Source of the DNA: Stramenopiles sp. TOSAG23-2
Lineage: Eukaryota > Sar
DNA: 14,800 bases
Reading direction: 5' to 3'
Assembly: GCA_900128395.1 (NCBI GenBank)
Contig: LT649745.1
Span: forward strand, 1-14,800
Positions 1 to 8,700 of this stretch are shown here, piece after piece (positions within the stretch are counted from its first letter, which is position 1; every line of letters starts with the position of its first letter). Below the pieces are notes generated by a model. It did no database searches, was not told the origin of the DNA, and saw only the letters and a program-made list of their open reading frames with translations. The position numbers and the translations under genes are program-made.

Positions 1-876
1 TCTACACTTTCCCATTATATACGAAGCTGAAACCAATACCTAAAAGTCATATACTGATCACCTAAACAATTTCTGATCCTTCTCCTGTCCATACATAGGA
101 TATAAGTCGAGCTTTACACCGATATGTGATTTTCAAGATCGGGTTAGTTTAGGGTTAGAGGCCAAAAAATGACCAAAATATTGAAATTTTTTCAGAAATA
201 TCACCAAAATACAATGTGTCGATTTTTTCTATCTAAATCTTCTACAAATTAATTCGAAATAAGACACATCTCTTAACACATGTCTAAACGAAAGAAGTAC
301 ATGAATATTTTGATCTAATTATGTTTTAAATGAAACTGACAAGGTATTGAATTTTTTTTAAAATGGTGATTTTTTTTCAAATTAGCATTGACATAGGCTG
401 GACTAAAAATGGAAAATTTCAAAATTAAAAAAGGTATTTTTTTGTGTACACATATACATGATTTTAGCAAAATAAGTATCCACGATCAATTAATATATGT
501 TTGGTCATAAATATACGAGGTGGATCAATATTATTGTATCTACTTCATATTTGAATAACCGTTAAAAGTTAAAAAAAACGCGTAACCCTATAGCTGTAAC
601 ACTACTTGATAGGTGCTTTTTGCTTATAGTGTCGGCTCTTTCTTACATTTTTTAGTACAAAAATATTATACTAAATGTTTGATAGGTTTCAATCTTCTAA
701 AAACGATATTTACAATTTATGTAAAAAAGTGAATTTCCATCTAAAATATGATATTTTGTATGATTTCATATTAATGGTATTTATATGTAATTTTAAGAAA
801 AGGATGAAATTGTTAAATGACGATGTAATTTTTACATGTTTTTGGTGTTTTAAAAAATGGATATTTTTATAATTAA
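1..876. other. AT-rich intergenic DNA, no supportable gene
   Basis: This stretch is very AT-rich: the line 181-240 has 14 G or C in 60 bases. It is full of poly-A and poly-T runs, with no conserved protein, tRNA-like fold or mobile-element signature visible. The only reading frame of note (675-872, +, 65 codons) is low-complexity Phe/Lys/Ile/Asn-rich sequence, as expected by chance in such DNA. A short telomere-like string occurs near 142-158, but it is not a real array. Confidence 0.7.
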
Positions 877-1460
877 ATGATTTCTATGAATTTTATAGCT
901 TTTTTTAGTCATTTCTGTAAATTAATAATTTATTTAAGTACAGATTTTAATGTAAAAATTTGATGCTTAAAATTCTGCTATCCCTAATTTCTGAAAACAA
1001 GAAATGTCAAAATTATTTTGCCAATTGATAGGAAAAATAGTATACTAGTGGAGCCTAAGTTTAAAAAGGTATTTTCAATATTTTTCCTTTGTTTTCATGT
1101 AATGAAATGAAAAATCCAACATCATAACAATGAAATAAAAGAATTTAGGTTGAAAATGATGATTTTACATGATTTCTATGAATTTTATAATTAATTTTAG
1201 TCATTTCTGTAAATTAATAATTTATTTAAGTACAAATTTTAATGTAAAAATTTGATGCCAAAAATTCTGCTATCCCTAATTTCTGAAAACAAGAAATGTC
1301 AAAATTATTTTGCCAATTGATAGGAAAAATGGTATACTAGTGGAGCCTAAGTTTAAAAAGGTATTTTCAATGTTTTTCCTTTGTTTTCATGTAATGAAAT
1401 GAAAAATCCATCATCAAAACAATGAAATATTAAAATTTAGGTTGAAAATGATGATTTTAA
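877..1460. repeat. Tandem direct duplication, two 292-bp copies
   Basis: Copy 1 runs about 877-1168 and copy 2 about 1169-1460. Matching landmarks keep an exact 292-base offset: the word tatactagtggagcc starts at 1041 and 1333, and taggttgaaaatgatgat starts at 1146 and 1438. No indels are needed, and I see roughly a dozen substitutions, so identity is about 95%. Differences include a changed stretch near 895-906 versus 1187-1198. The unit is non-coding and AT-rich, without terminal inverted repeats or target-site duplications. It looks like a local segmental duplication or a short satellite array rather than a transposon. The right edge is approximate, because similarity fades into related AT-rich sequence. 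Confidence 0.9.
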
Positions 1461-1480
1461 TGAAATTTGATGAAAAATAT

Positions 1481-1535
1481 GCGCGATGTAATGGTATTGC
1501 CTGGATTGCCAGCCCGGCCAGCTGCTTGCAGAGTT
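1481..1535. other. Small GC-rich islet in AT-rich upstream DNA
   Basis: About 50 bases are distinctly GC-rich inside otherwise roughly 25% GC sequence. They contain two attgcc words separated by tgg, and two ccagc words flanking ccgg. The islet lies about 175-230 bases upstream of the gene 1 ATG, so it may be a promoter-proximal protein-binding element. It does not fold as a tRNA and does not encode anything recognisable. A regulatory role is inferred only from position and composition. Confidence 0.35.
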
Positions 1536-1589
1536 ATTATAATAATCCATCACACCACTAATCTAAATCGATTTATGATGAATGATAGA

Positions 1590-1708
1590 ACAAAATAAAA
1601 AATAAATAATTACAAACAATAACAGAAGTAGTCAAGATACATAATATATATAGATATATACACATAAAATATACCATATCAATATATTGTTTGTCTTACG
1701 TATACATC
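1590..1708 (+). promoter_or_regulatory. Likely core promoter and 5' UTR of gene 1
   Basis: The 120 bases before the ATG at 1709 are AT-rich, with a TATA-like run near 1643-1660 (ataatatatatagatata). The base at -3 of the ATG is A, a favourable eukaryotic start context. No other ATG occurs in this reading frame in the 90 bases upstream. No defined motif proves a transcription start, so the assignment rests on position. Confidence 0.35.
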
Positions 1709-3460
1709 ATGTTAAGTGCAATTACAAGATCAGCGGTGAAGAAACTGCGAAACGTTTCAAAGAATAATAATATAAGAGCAATTACTACCTCAATACAAGT
1801 AAATTCTGAAGATGTAGGAGAACAAGAAGAATCTACTGGTGGAGAAGAGGAAACGGCAAAACCTACGTATAAGCATATATACACCGAACCAACAAAAGAA
1901 TTTCTTGCCAAAGAAGCTGTTGAAGCGTTCAGTAAAAATTATAAACATACAAACGGTGAACGATTGCATCGATTTTTAGCAGATAAAAAAGGTGTTCATA
2001 TAAGCCCAGTTAAAACACCACATGTATTTAAAATTAAAGTTAGTTCTACTAAGCAAGATCGTATAAATTACAATAAAGCATGTGAGTTTGTGGATGTATT
2101 TTGCGATCGATTATTCGACCCTAGCAAGCCCGCATTGTCACGATCTCTGTACGAATTCCAAAAAAATGAAAAATTAAAAGAAATATTGCATGGTGGGAAA
2201 ATATCAAAAACATTTGCACCATCTGATGATGATAAGAAGAATGAAGATGCAATTTTTGTGAACGAGACAAATGAATTATTAGAAGATGAAACAATGAAAG
2301 AATTTTTTTTACAACATTTAAAACGCGACGAGGAGGAAGACGTAGATATGGGTGAGGATAGTGATCGCATTGATCCAAAGTCGCCTTTATCATATAATTT
2401 AAATTTATCCGATTACATTACGGACAAATACGATGATTTAAACGAAGGTTTTCAACTACCATCGACACCAACAACGCCATTTAATGATTCGTTGGAAGAT
2501 CGTCAATTTTTCCATGAAATGACACGTGCGAAAGGAGGTTTACCATTGCATTCGACACGCAGTACAAGTGCTGGTATGAATGGAATGCCAGAAAATAGGT
2601 TTACTATCAATCGTAGTCCATTTGTACATAATTTGTCAAAAGAAGCATTTGGTTTCGTACCACGTATTTTCTTTGATCGGCGCGAGGTTTATTCTCATCC
2701 ATTTAGTTACGATGAAATGCAAGATGTTGTTGATATGATAACAGAATTGGTGACTACGCCAATCATGGCGATTTATCCAAGCGTGGCAGTTGAATGTACG
2801 CTTGAAGCAGATGCATATTTTCAATACGAAGGAAATTGTTATCGTGAACGTATACAGATAGGACCATGGGGCAATAATATACCAAGACCAAAAGAATACG
2901 ATGTTGAACGTTTCGAGGAGGATGATGCAAAATTTGTTAAAGAGATGCCAACAGGTATCAAAGGATTACCATCAGGTGTTAAATTAAAGGAAGGTACATA
3001 TTTAAAAGAAGAATTAGATCTTTTAATGCAGACGTTTGAAGAATTAGTACCAAAAAATGGTTCTAGTAAAGAGAAAGAAGAGGCATGTGCACAACTTCCA
3101 GAAAAATTAGTCGGGACTGTATTAGAAGGTCGTACGGTTGGTTCATTAGTGAGAAAATTTAATCAATACCATAATAAATTGATCAAAGAAGAATATTCAC
3201 TTTCTGAAAAGGAAATGAATTTAGTATTAGAAACATTTTTGTCATTTAAATCTGGAACAAATAATAGCAATGAAGATGAAATTTCATTTATGGATATAGT
3301 CGAATTTAATACACAAGAAAATTGGGAAAGTGTAAAACCTAAATTATCTGGGACAGTGTTGGAGGAACGTTCTATTGATGCCATGAGAAATGCTATGGAG
3401 GAATATTTCCATGGAAAAGAAGAGGACAAATTGATAAGTAGTGGATTTTACGGTGATTAA
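1709..3460 (+). CDS. Predicted mitochondrial protein of unknown function
   Basis: This is an intron-free frame of 583 codons ending in TAA. The frame stays open upstream to a TTG at 1691, but the first ATG is at 1709 (A at -3), and from there the protein begins with a classic mitochondrial presequence. The first 32 residues are rich in Arg, Lys, Ser and Thr and have no acidic residue (MLSAITRSAVKKLR...), which supports this start. Residues about 190-225 are acidic and low in complexity. The better-ordered part includes about 305-400, with a PFVHNLSKEAFGFVPRIFFD stretch and a following aromatic-rich segment. The C-terminus holds two related modules: LKEELDLLMQTF (432-443) with GTVLEGRTV (470-478 region), then SEKEMNLVLETF (499-510) with GTVLEERSI (near 549-557). 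I do not recognise the family. A mitoribosomal or other matrix protein is possible but unproven. The gene is convergent with the Angel-like gene. Confidence 0.85.
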   Translation: MLSAITRSAVKKLRNVSKNNNIRAITTSIQVNSEDVGEQEESTGGEEETAKPTYKHIYTEPTKEFLAKEAVEAFSKNYKHTNGERLHRFLADKKGVHISPVKTPHVFKIKVSSTKQDRINYNKACEFVDVFCDRLFDPSKPALSRSLYEFQKNEKLKEILHGGKISKTFAPSDDDKKNEDAIFVNETNELLEDETMKEFFLQHLKRDEEEDVDMGEDSDRIDPKSPLSYNLNLSDYITDKYDDLNEGFQLPSTPTTPFNDSLEDRQFFHEMTRAKGGLPLHSTRSTSAGMNGMPENRFTINRSPFVHNLSKEAFGFVPRIFFDRREVYSHPFSYDEMQDVVDMITELVTTPIMAIYPSVAVECTLEADAYFQYEGNCYRERIQIGPWGNNIPRPKEYDVERFEEDDAKFVKEMPTGIKGLPSGVKLKEGTYLKEELDLLMQTFEELVPKNGSSKEKEEACAQLPEKLVGTVLEGRTVGSLVRKFNQYHNKLIKEEYSLSEKEMNLVLETFLSFKSGTNNSNEDEISFMDIVEFNTQENWESVKPKLSGTVLEERSIDAMRNAMEEYFHGKEEDKLISSGFYGD

Positions 3461-3461
3461 A

Positions 3462-3490
3462 AATAAAAGCTGCGTGTGTGTGTGTTTTGT
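3462..3490 (+). terminator. Polyadenylation site of gene 1 (AATAAA plus GU-rich element)
   Basis: AATAAA at 3462-3467 starts one base after the TAA stop. A TG repeat follows at about 3472-3487 (gcgtgtgtgtgtgttttg). A hexamer followed by a GU-rich downstream element is the canonical eukaryotic cleavage and polyadenylation arrangement. It implies a 3' UTR of only about 10-30 nt. Confidence 0.6.
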
Positions 3491-3538
3491 AACTTCAGAC
3501 AAGAACATATTTTTTTTTTAAAATTACGAGGTAACGTA

Positions 3539-3544
3539 TTTATT
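3539..3544 (-). terminator. Possible polyadenylation signal for the Angel-like gene
   Basis: On the minus strand this reads AATAAA, about 145 nt downstream of the TGA stop at 3689-3691. It is the only exact hexamer I found between the two convergent genes on this strand. If used, the 3' UTR would run through most of the 228-bp gap and approach the gene 1 polyadenylation site. The hexamer is expected by chance at this base composition, so confidence is low. Confidence 0.3.
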
Positions 3545-3688
3545 TTGATGTACGAGTTCGTTATATATATTAATATTTCTTTTTTAAATCTTTTATCATG
3601 TCATATACCCGACACACTAACACATTTATCAAGATTCAATTTTTTTAATACTCTCGTACGAATCGTAATTTTTACATTTTCTTTGTGG

Positions 3689-5127
3689 TCAATAATTTCC
3701 AAGTGAAAGTTTGACATACTTTTTCTTCTTTTTCTTACCTTTATTTGCCACCCCATTGTTGTTATTAGCAATACCTATAGTACTTGTCGTTTTACTACTA
3801 CTGTCACCTAATGTTGGCCAAGCATTATTATTCCCACCAGATGGTTTCTGTTGACCTTTTGTAATTGCTACACTTTCTCCTAAACTAGGCCATGATGGTA
3901 TTGCATTGCTTTCTACAGAAGTCGCAACAAGAAAATTATTTTGATCAGGTGTAGTTGACAGATCAAAGAAAAAATCACCAATTAAGCTAATATGATCAGA
4001 TGGTTGCAAATCATTTGGCATATGTCCTGCGGCTTTTATATATTTGCGATTTGGTACGTTAAAGTATCCTTTTGCTTGAATGTTATCTCCTGTGAAATAC
4101 AAAAAATCAACAGTATTAGTATCTTTTCCATTTGTAAACGAAGTAAACCATGGTTCATTGTTACCCTTATTATTATTATAATCGTTGTTGTCATTGCTGC
4201 CTTGCGGACTACAATCATATAAACTAGACAATTCACCTAATGAATGTTCGTATATAATCTTTTTCATATTTCGTTTCCGATTATTGTTGTTGTTGTATCT
4301 ATTACTTCTATTGCTCATTTGATTCATTGCTTGAGCTTCTTGTATGTTCTTGATTAAATGCATTGCGTTTCTTTTAGAAATCGCTCTGTAATCAACACCT
4401 GTTAAATCTACACGACCAGTTCTAAAAAATTCATATATACCGCTATTTTCCCCCGAATTAAAATCACCACAGATGAATACAGCAGGTGATGTTGGGGTAC
4501 TATAACAACTGTTTGTTTCATTAATAAAAGTAGAAATGGTTTCGCAAAGTAGACTTGATTGTTCCATTTTAATATCACCACGTTTGGGATTGAATACAAT
4601 ATGTACAGTAGCAATAACAATATCAGGTGTTGTTCTTTCAGTAGCCGTTTTCGAGGATTGCTTTTTATTAGTGGTATTCACATCATGATTATTGTTGTCT
4701 ACCGCTATATCACCATCATTGATATATTCAAATCTACACATAGCTGCTGCATTGTCTCTGTCTAATATTGGATGATCTTGTACAAACAGCGCAAGTTCTT
4801 TCTTTCCTTTTAATTTTAAAACATTTTTTTTAAACAATATAGCACAGCCATCATATTTGTTTTCACTAGTGCGTTTTTTATATACTGCTAGTTCATATTG
4901 ATTTTCTTCTAAAACTGGTAAAATATCTTTATAAAAATGTTCTTTTTGTGCTTCTTGCAAGCATAATATAGTTGGTGAATAGAACAATATTTCGTTTAAC
5001 AATTTTTTATATCTATTTCCCCATGCTAATTCGTTTTGTTCACAGTATTTATACAAGGAAAGATTTTCCTTTACTAAATAATCTGCTAACAGATTGTATG
5101 ACATAATACGAAAAGAGGAATTTACAT

Positions 5128-5160
<33 letters not shown>

Positions 5161-5716
5161 CGTTATTATTATTATTATTATAATTATTGAAATTGTTGCT
5201 GTTGTTAAAAGAATTTTCTTGTAAAGAAACATAGGTACGATAATGTTTAGAAGCTACATCCGTATTATTATTGCTATTATCAACGTCATTGTCTATTTCC
5301 AATCTCAACAATGCTTGTTGCTCTAACAATATTCTGCGCTTCTCCTCTTTACGTTTTCTTTTTTTCTCTTCTTTTGTTAATTTATTTTTCTTTCTTTCTT
5401 CTTCAACTTCTTGTTTTCTTGCATCTTGTATACTTTGGCAATTATTACACAGCGTAATTTTTTCGTACAAAATGTCATGTTTTTCGTTGCATCTAGGGCA
5501 ATGTGTTACGGATGGAATTTCCTTTACTTTTTTCATTCGATTATTATTTTTCGATAATATATTCTCACTGCTGCTGCTGTTGTTGTGGTTATCATTATTA
5601 TTATTGTTGTTGTCATTATCATCATTATTATTTGTGGCTGAAAATATAATGACGCCATCTGAACGTTTCTTTAAATTTTTCGCCATCTCCTCATTATCAA
5701 TCGCCATGGAAGTCAT
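3689..5716 (-). CDS. Angel/CCR4-type EEP-family phosphodiesterase
   Basis: The protein has 675 residues from the ATG at 5716 (A at -3) to TGA. The frame continues upstream through a TTG to the stop of gene 3. Residues 73-93 hold CPRC-x13-CNNC, a zinc-ribbon-like pair, followed by a charged Lys/Glu/Arg-rich helix (97-140) and poly-Asn. The EEP fold spans about 202-587. Catalytic-type motifs are intact: Asn208 (SYNLL), Glu255 (LQEAQ), YDGCAILFK near 288-296, LDRDN, His372 with FNPKRGDIK (374-382), GDFNS with Asp418 and Asn420, and PSDH with Asp574 and His575. The FNPxRGDIK and LDRDN words favour the Angel branch over nocturnin or PDE12. CCR4-family members shorten poly(A) tails, and human ANGEL2 has 2',3'-cyclic phosphatase activity, so either RNA-processing role is possible here. 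The C-tail carries WPSLG (609) and WPTLG (633), then six lysines and KLSLGNY. Asn-rich insertions separate the conserved motifs. No transit peptide is evident. Confidence 0.87.
5129..5209 (-). repeat. Poly-asparagine microsatellite in the Angel-like gene
   Basis: On the minus strand this trinucleotide tract encodes residues about 170-196 of the Angel-like protein, just before the EEP domain. It has pure blocks: five AAT codons, one AAC, a single GAC (Asp), then nine AAC codons and a final AAT. The block structure suggests recent replication slippage. The tract forms a flexible linker between the CxxC/charged N-terminus and the catalytic domain. Confidence 0.9.
5567..5632 (-). repeat. Second Asn/Asp/Ser microsatellite in the Angel-like gene
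   Basis: AAT, AAC and GAT codons followed by four serine codons (AGC/AGT) encode residues about 29-50 of the Angel-like protein. The tract is slippage-prone low-complexity sequence ahead of the CxxC motif, in a region predicted to be disordered. Confidence 0.85.
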
Positions 5717-5737
5717 GTTATTTATGTGCAATAATAT

Positions 5738-8700
5738 TTAAACGCTTTTATTGACGGTTATCTGGATTATCTCTTTTTTTTTTACAACATATTTTGATTT
5801 TCCATCAACTTGTTCTCCGCCTTGTAAACTTTTTAATAAATCTTTTTGTGTTTTTTCTTTTTGTATTTTTTTTTTCCTAGCTTCTAACAATGATTTCACA
5901 TTATTAACTACTGTTTTGATACATAACTCCTTAAATGTAATGTAAATCACGAAAAAGATACATAAAAATACGGCACTTGATAGTAACATTAATAATGGTT
6001 CAATAAACATATCATTTGCTCTTGCTTGATCGGTGTCCATGCCAGACGCAGCAACTTCAAAAGCACGATAACTAATATAAAAACCTGTTGCTAACGTTAA
6101 AAACAATTGCAAGGATGTTATAAATTGCAAATTTTGATCTGCTGGGTCACTGAATGGTTCCATTAAAGCTGCCATAAATGAATAGCCAAAGCATATTAAT
6201 ACACCAAAAAATATTTGTAAACTAGGTATAGGGACCATTACGAGGGCACCAATTAATACCACCTTACGGCCCATTTCTATAATTTCCCAGAAATAATATT
6301 TACGACGATAATCACCATAAATAGATCCGAATTCTTTACGAACTTTGATAACTTCCGAATGCCAATTTGGGTCAATATGTTCATCATGATCGTCTGGGTC
6401 ATGTGCAATTGCTTGACGATTTGTATATAATATTGCACCGAAAGCAACTGGTATACAAAATACATATAGAAACATGAATAACCAGGCATACGATTTTAAA
6501 CTCGTATATTCCGGGCTCTCAGGAATTATTCGTATAGACATATCAGCCGACAGATATGTAATCTTGCCATATGTTTTATTTGCAAATGCGCGAAATACTC
6601 GTAAACTTAAACCAGGATACATCATGAAAACAATACTATTTAAAAGCCGAAATCCATTTGCACGGACGGTTTTCATGTCATACTTTGGTTGAAAAATTTT
6701 ATTTGGACAGAATTTTTTCATAAGAAATGCAAAAAAAGCCGCGCCAATTAGTAACGATATTAAAACTGCAAACGTAACCATCATAAAGAGAAAAGTACTT
6801 AAATAATCTGTATTTTGCACGCATCCAACTTCTCCAAAATATTGCGTTATATCTAAATTAAATGGCGCATACATACCGTCCATTAATCGATCAAACGACT
6901 CGGGCCATTGTATTTTAAACGTTACATTAAAACTAGACATAATTTGTCCCCAACCAAAAATGATTTTAAATGTTGGTCCTAATTTCGGGATCTTATGAAT
7001 TTTAACTGCATCAGGGACATCCAAATCAAGTTGATTTGCTTGTTTTGAAAACCCAGCAGCTACTTTCTTCCCAGCATCTTTTAATTCTTTTGGTGCCATT
7101 TTATTTGCCATATCTAAACCTTTTCCTGCCAATTCCCCTCCTATTTTAGCACCATCTTTTGCCAATTCCAATCCTTTCGCAGCACCATCTTTTGCCAATT
7201 CCAACCCTTTTGCAGCACCATCTTTTGCCAATTCCATCCCTTTTGCGGCGCCATCTTTTGCCGCTTCCATCCCTTTTGCAGCGCCATCTTTTGCCAATTC
7301 CATCCCTTTTGCAGCGCCATCTTTTGCCTTGTTCATACCAGCTTTCATGCCATCTTTTGCCTTGTTCATACCAGCTTTCATGCCATCGATTCCTTTTTGT
7401 ATACCATCTCCATCAATATCAGCTCCTACAACATCCCCAACATTACCAACAACTCCACTTGTATCAATATTCACTTGAGCTCCACTTGTATCAATATCAG
7501 GTACTACTTCAATCTCACCTACGCCCTCTGTTGCTGTTTTGTCATTAATCTCTTGAAATTCATCCGTTTCTTGTATTTCTGCAGTGTTGTCGGTTATATC
7601 AGCAATACCTTCTTTAATTGCCTTCGTATCCACATCTAACGCTGCGCCCACCATCATATCGGAAACCATATTCCTTGCAAATTTTACTTTATTCATTTTT
7701 GCTTTAAATAGACTATATTTTTTTTTCCCTCCTGAAGTTTTAAATTGTTTAGCATGATGTACCAAGTTCTTTTCTTTTACTTCCACCGTATCATTATTAA
7801 TATATTCAGTAAATTCTTTATCGTCTAAATGCTCTACATGTTCTTTTCGAATTTCTTTTTTTTTTTCATCTTTTGTTTTTTTAAGTAAATGTAAAATACA
7901 AATCGAAGCCCGTTTGAATACTTTCTTTTTCTCCGTTGGATGAAATACCTCTGCATGTATATGTTGCCATAACGATGTAAATATAGCCTCTTCAATTTTA
8001 CCGTTGCCATCTGGATCAAAAACTATAAATATTTTTTTAATGCGGTTATCGGAAATTTTTTCTTTTGTAAATCCAGCATAATGCCGCACCGCAAATATCA
8101 ATTCATCAACTTCTATGTACCCACTATCATCACTATCGATCATTTTAAATACCATTCCAGCACGCGTTAGCATGAATAAAAATACGAAAAAAAACAATGT
8201 TGGCATGCCTCCCATCAATAAGTTTGCAGCTGCTTGAATTTTTCGCCTGCTTGCCGCTAATGCAGGATCTGATGGATCCGGGCACTTAAAGCATTCTCCT
8301 GGGAGATCGTTACTTTTCGTATACTTTGTAAATGGCCCGCAACGACTGCAAAGCGGCGCAATAGATTGCCATTGACAACATGAATCAATCCCATTCAGAT
8401 TATATTTCATATCTACATTACAGCCCGATTTTTCATAGATTAAATTACAGTGTGCATTCAATTGTTTTTCCGTTAAACTAGGATATGCGGCAAGACAACT
8501 TTCGTTGCGACTAGTGTGAACAGAGCATATGGATCTTCCTTCTCCACACATACTAGTAATATTACCACCCGGGCAAAACTTTGAGGTCTCTTTATTTGCA
8601 TCTGGTGCATCGACATCTGCGCATACATACATCATAGATGATTCTTCCGAAGTTCGCCAATATCCTGTTTTTGCATGAACTTCGCGGAGCGTGACGCCAG

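Noticed and set aside
142-158. Telomere-like string (ggttagtttagggttag)
   Set aside because: There are only about two imperfect TTAGGG-type units, with no array. A second CCCTA near 584 is also isolated. Too short to call an interstitial telomere.
675-872. 65-codon plus-strand frame starting with ATG
   Set aside because: It has Phe/Lys/Ile/Asn-rich low complexity in roughly 25% GC DNA, with no motif, no conserved pattern and no clear promoter or polyadenylation context. Chance frames of this length are expected here.
1691-1708. Six extra N-terminal codons of gene 1 from a TTG
   Set aside because: TTG is not a usual eukaryotic nuclear start. The ATG at 1709 has A at -3 and begins directly with a mitochondrial presequence.
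3476-3706. Plus-strand 76-codon frame between genes 1 and 2
   Set aside because: It is Phe/Leu/Ile-rich translation of AT-rich 3' sequence, starts within the gene 1 polyadenylation region and overlaps the end of gene 2. No coding signal.
5717-5731. Five extra N-terminal codons of the Angel-like gene from a TTG
   Set aside because: This is a TTG start again, lying in the 21-nt gap. The ATG at 5716 has A at -3 and is the first ATG after the upstream stop.
7159-7548. Plus-strand 129-codon Leu/Pro/His repeat frame
   Set aside because: It is the antisense shadow of the 33-bp repeats of gene 3. Its periodicity is inherited from the coding strand.
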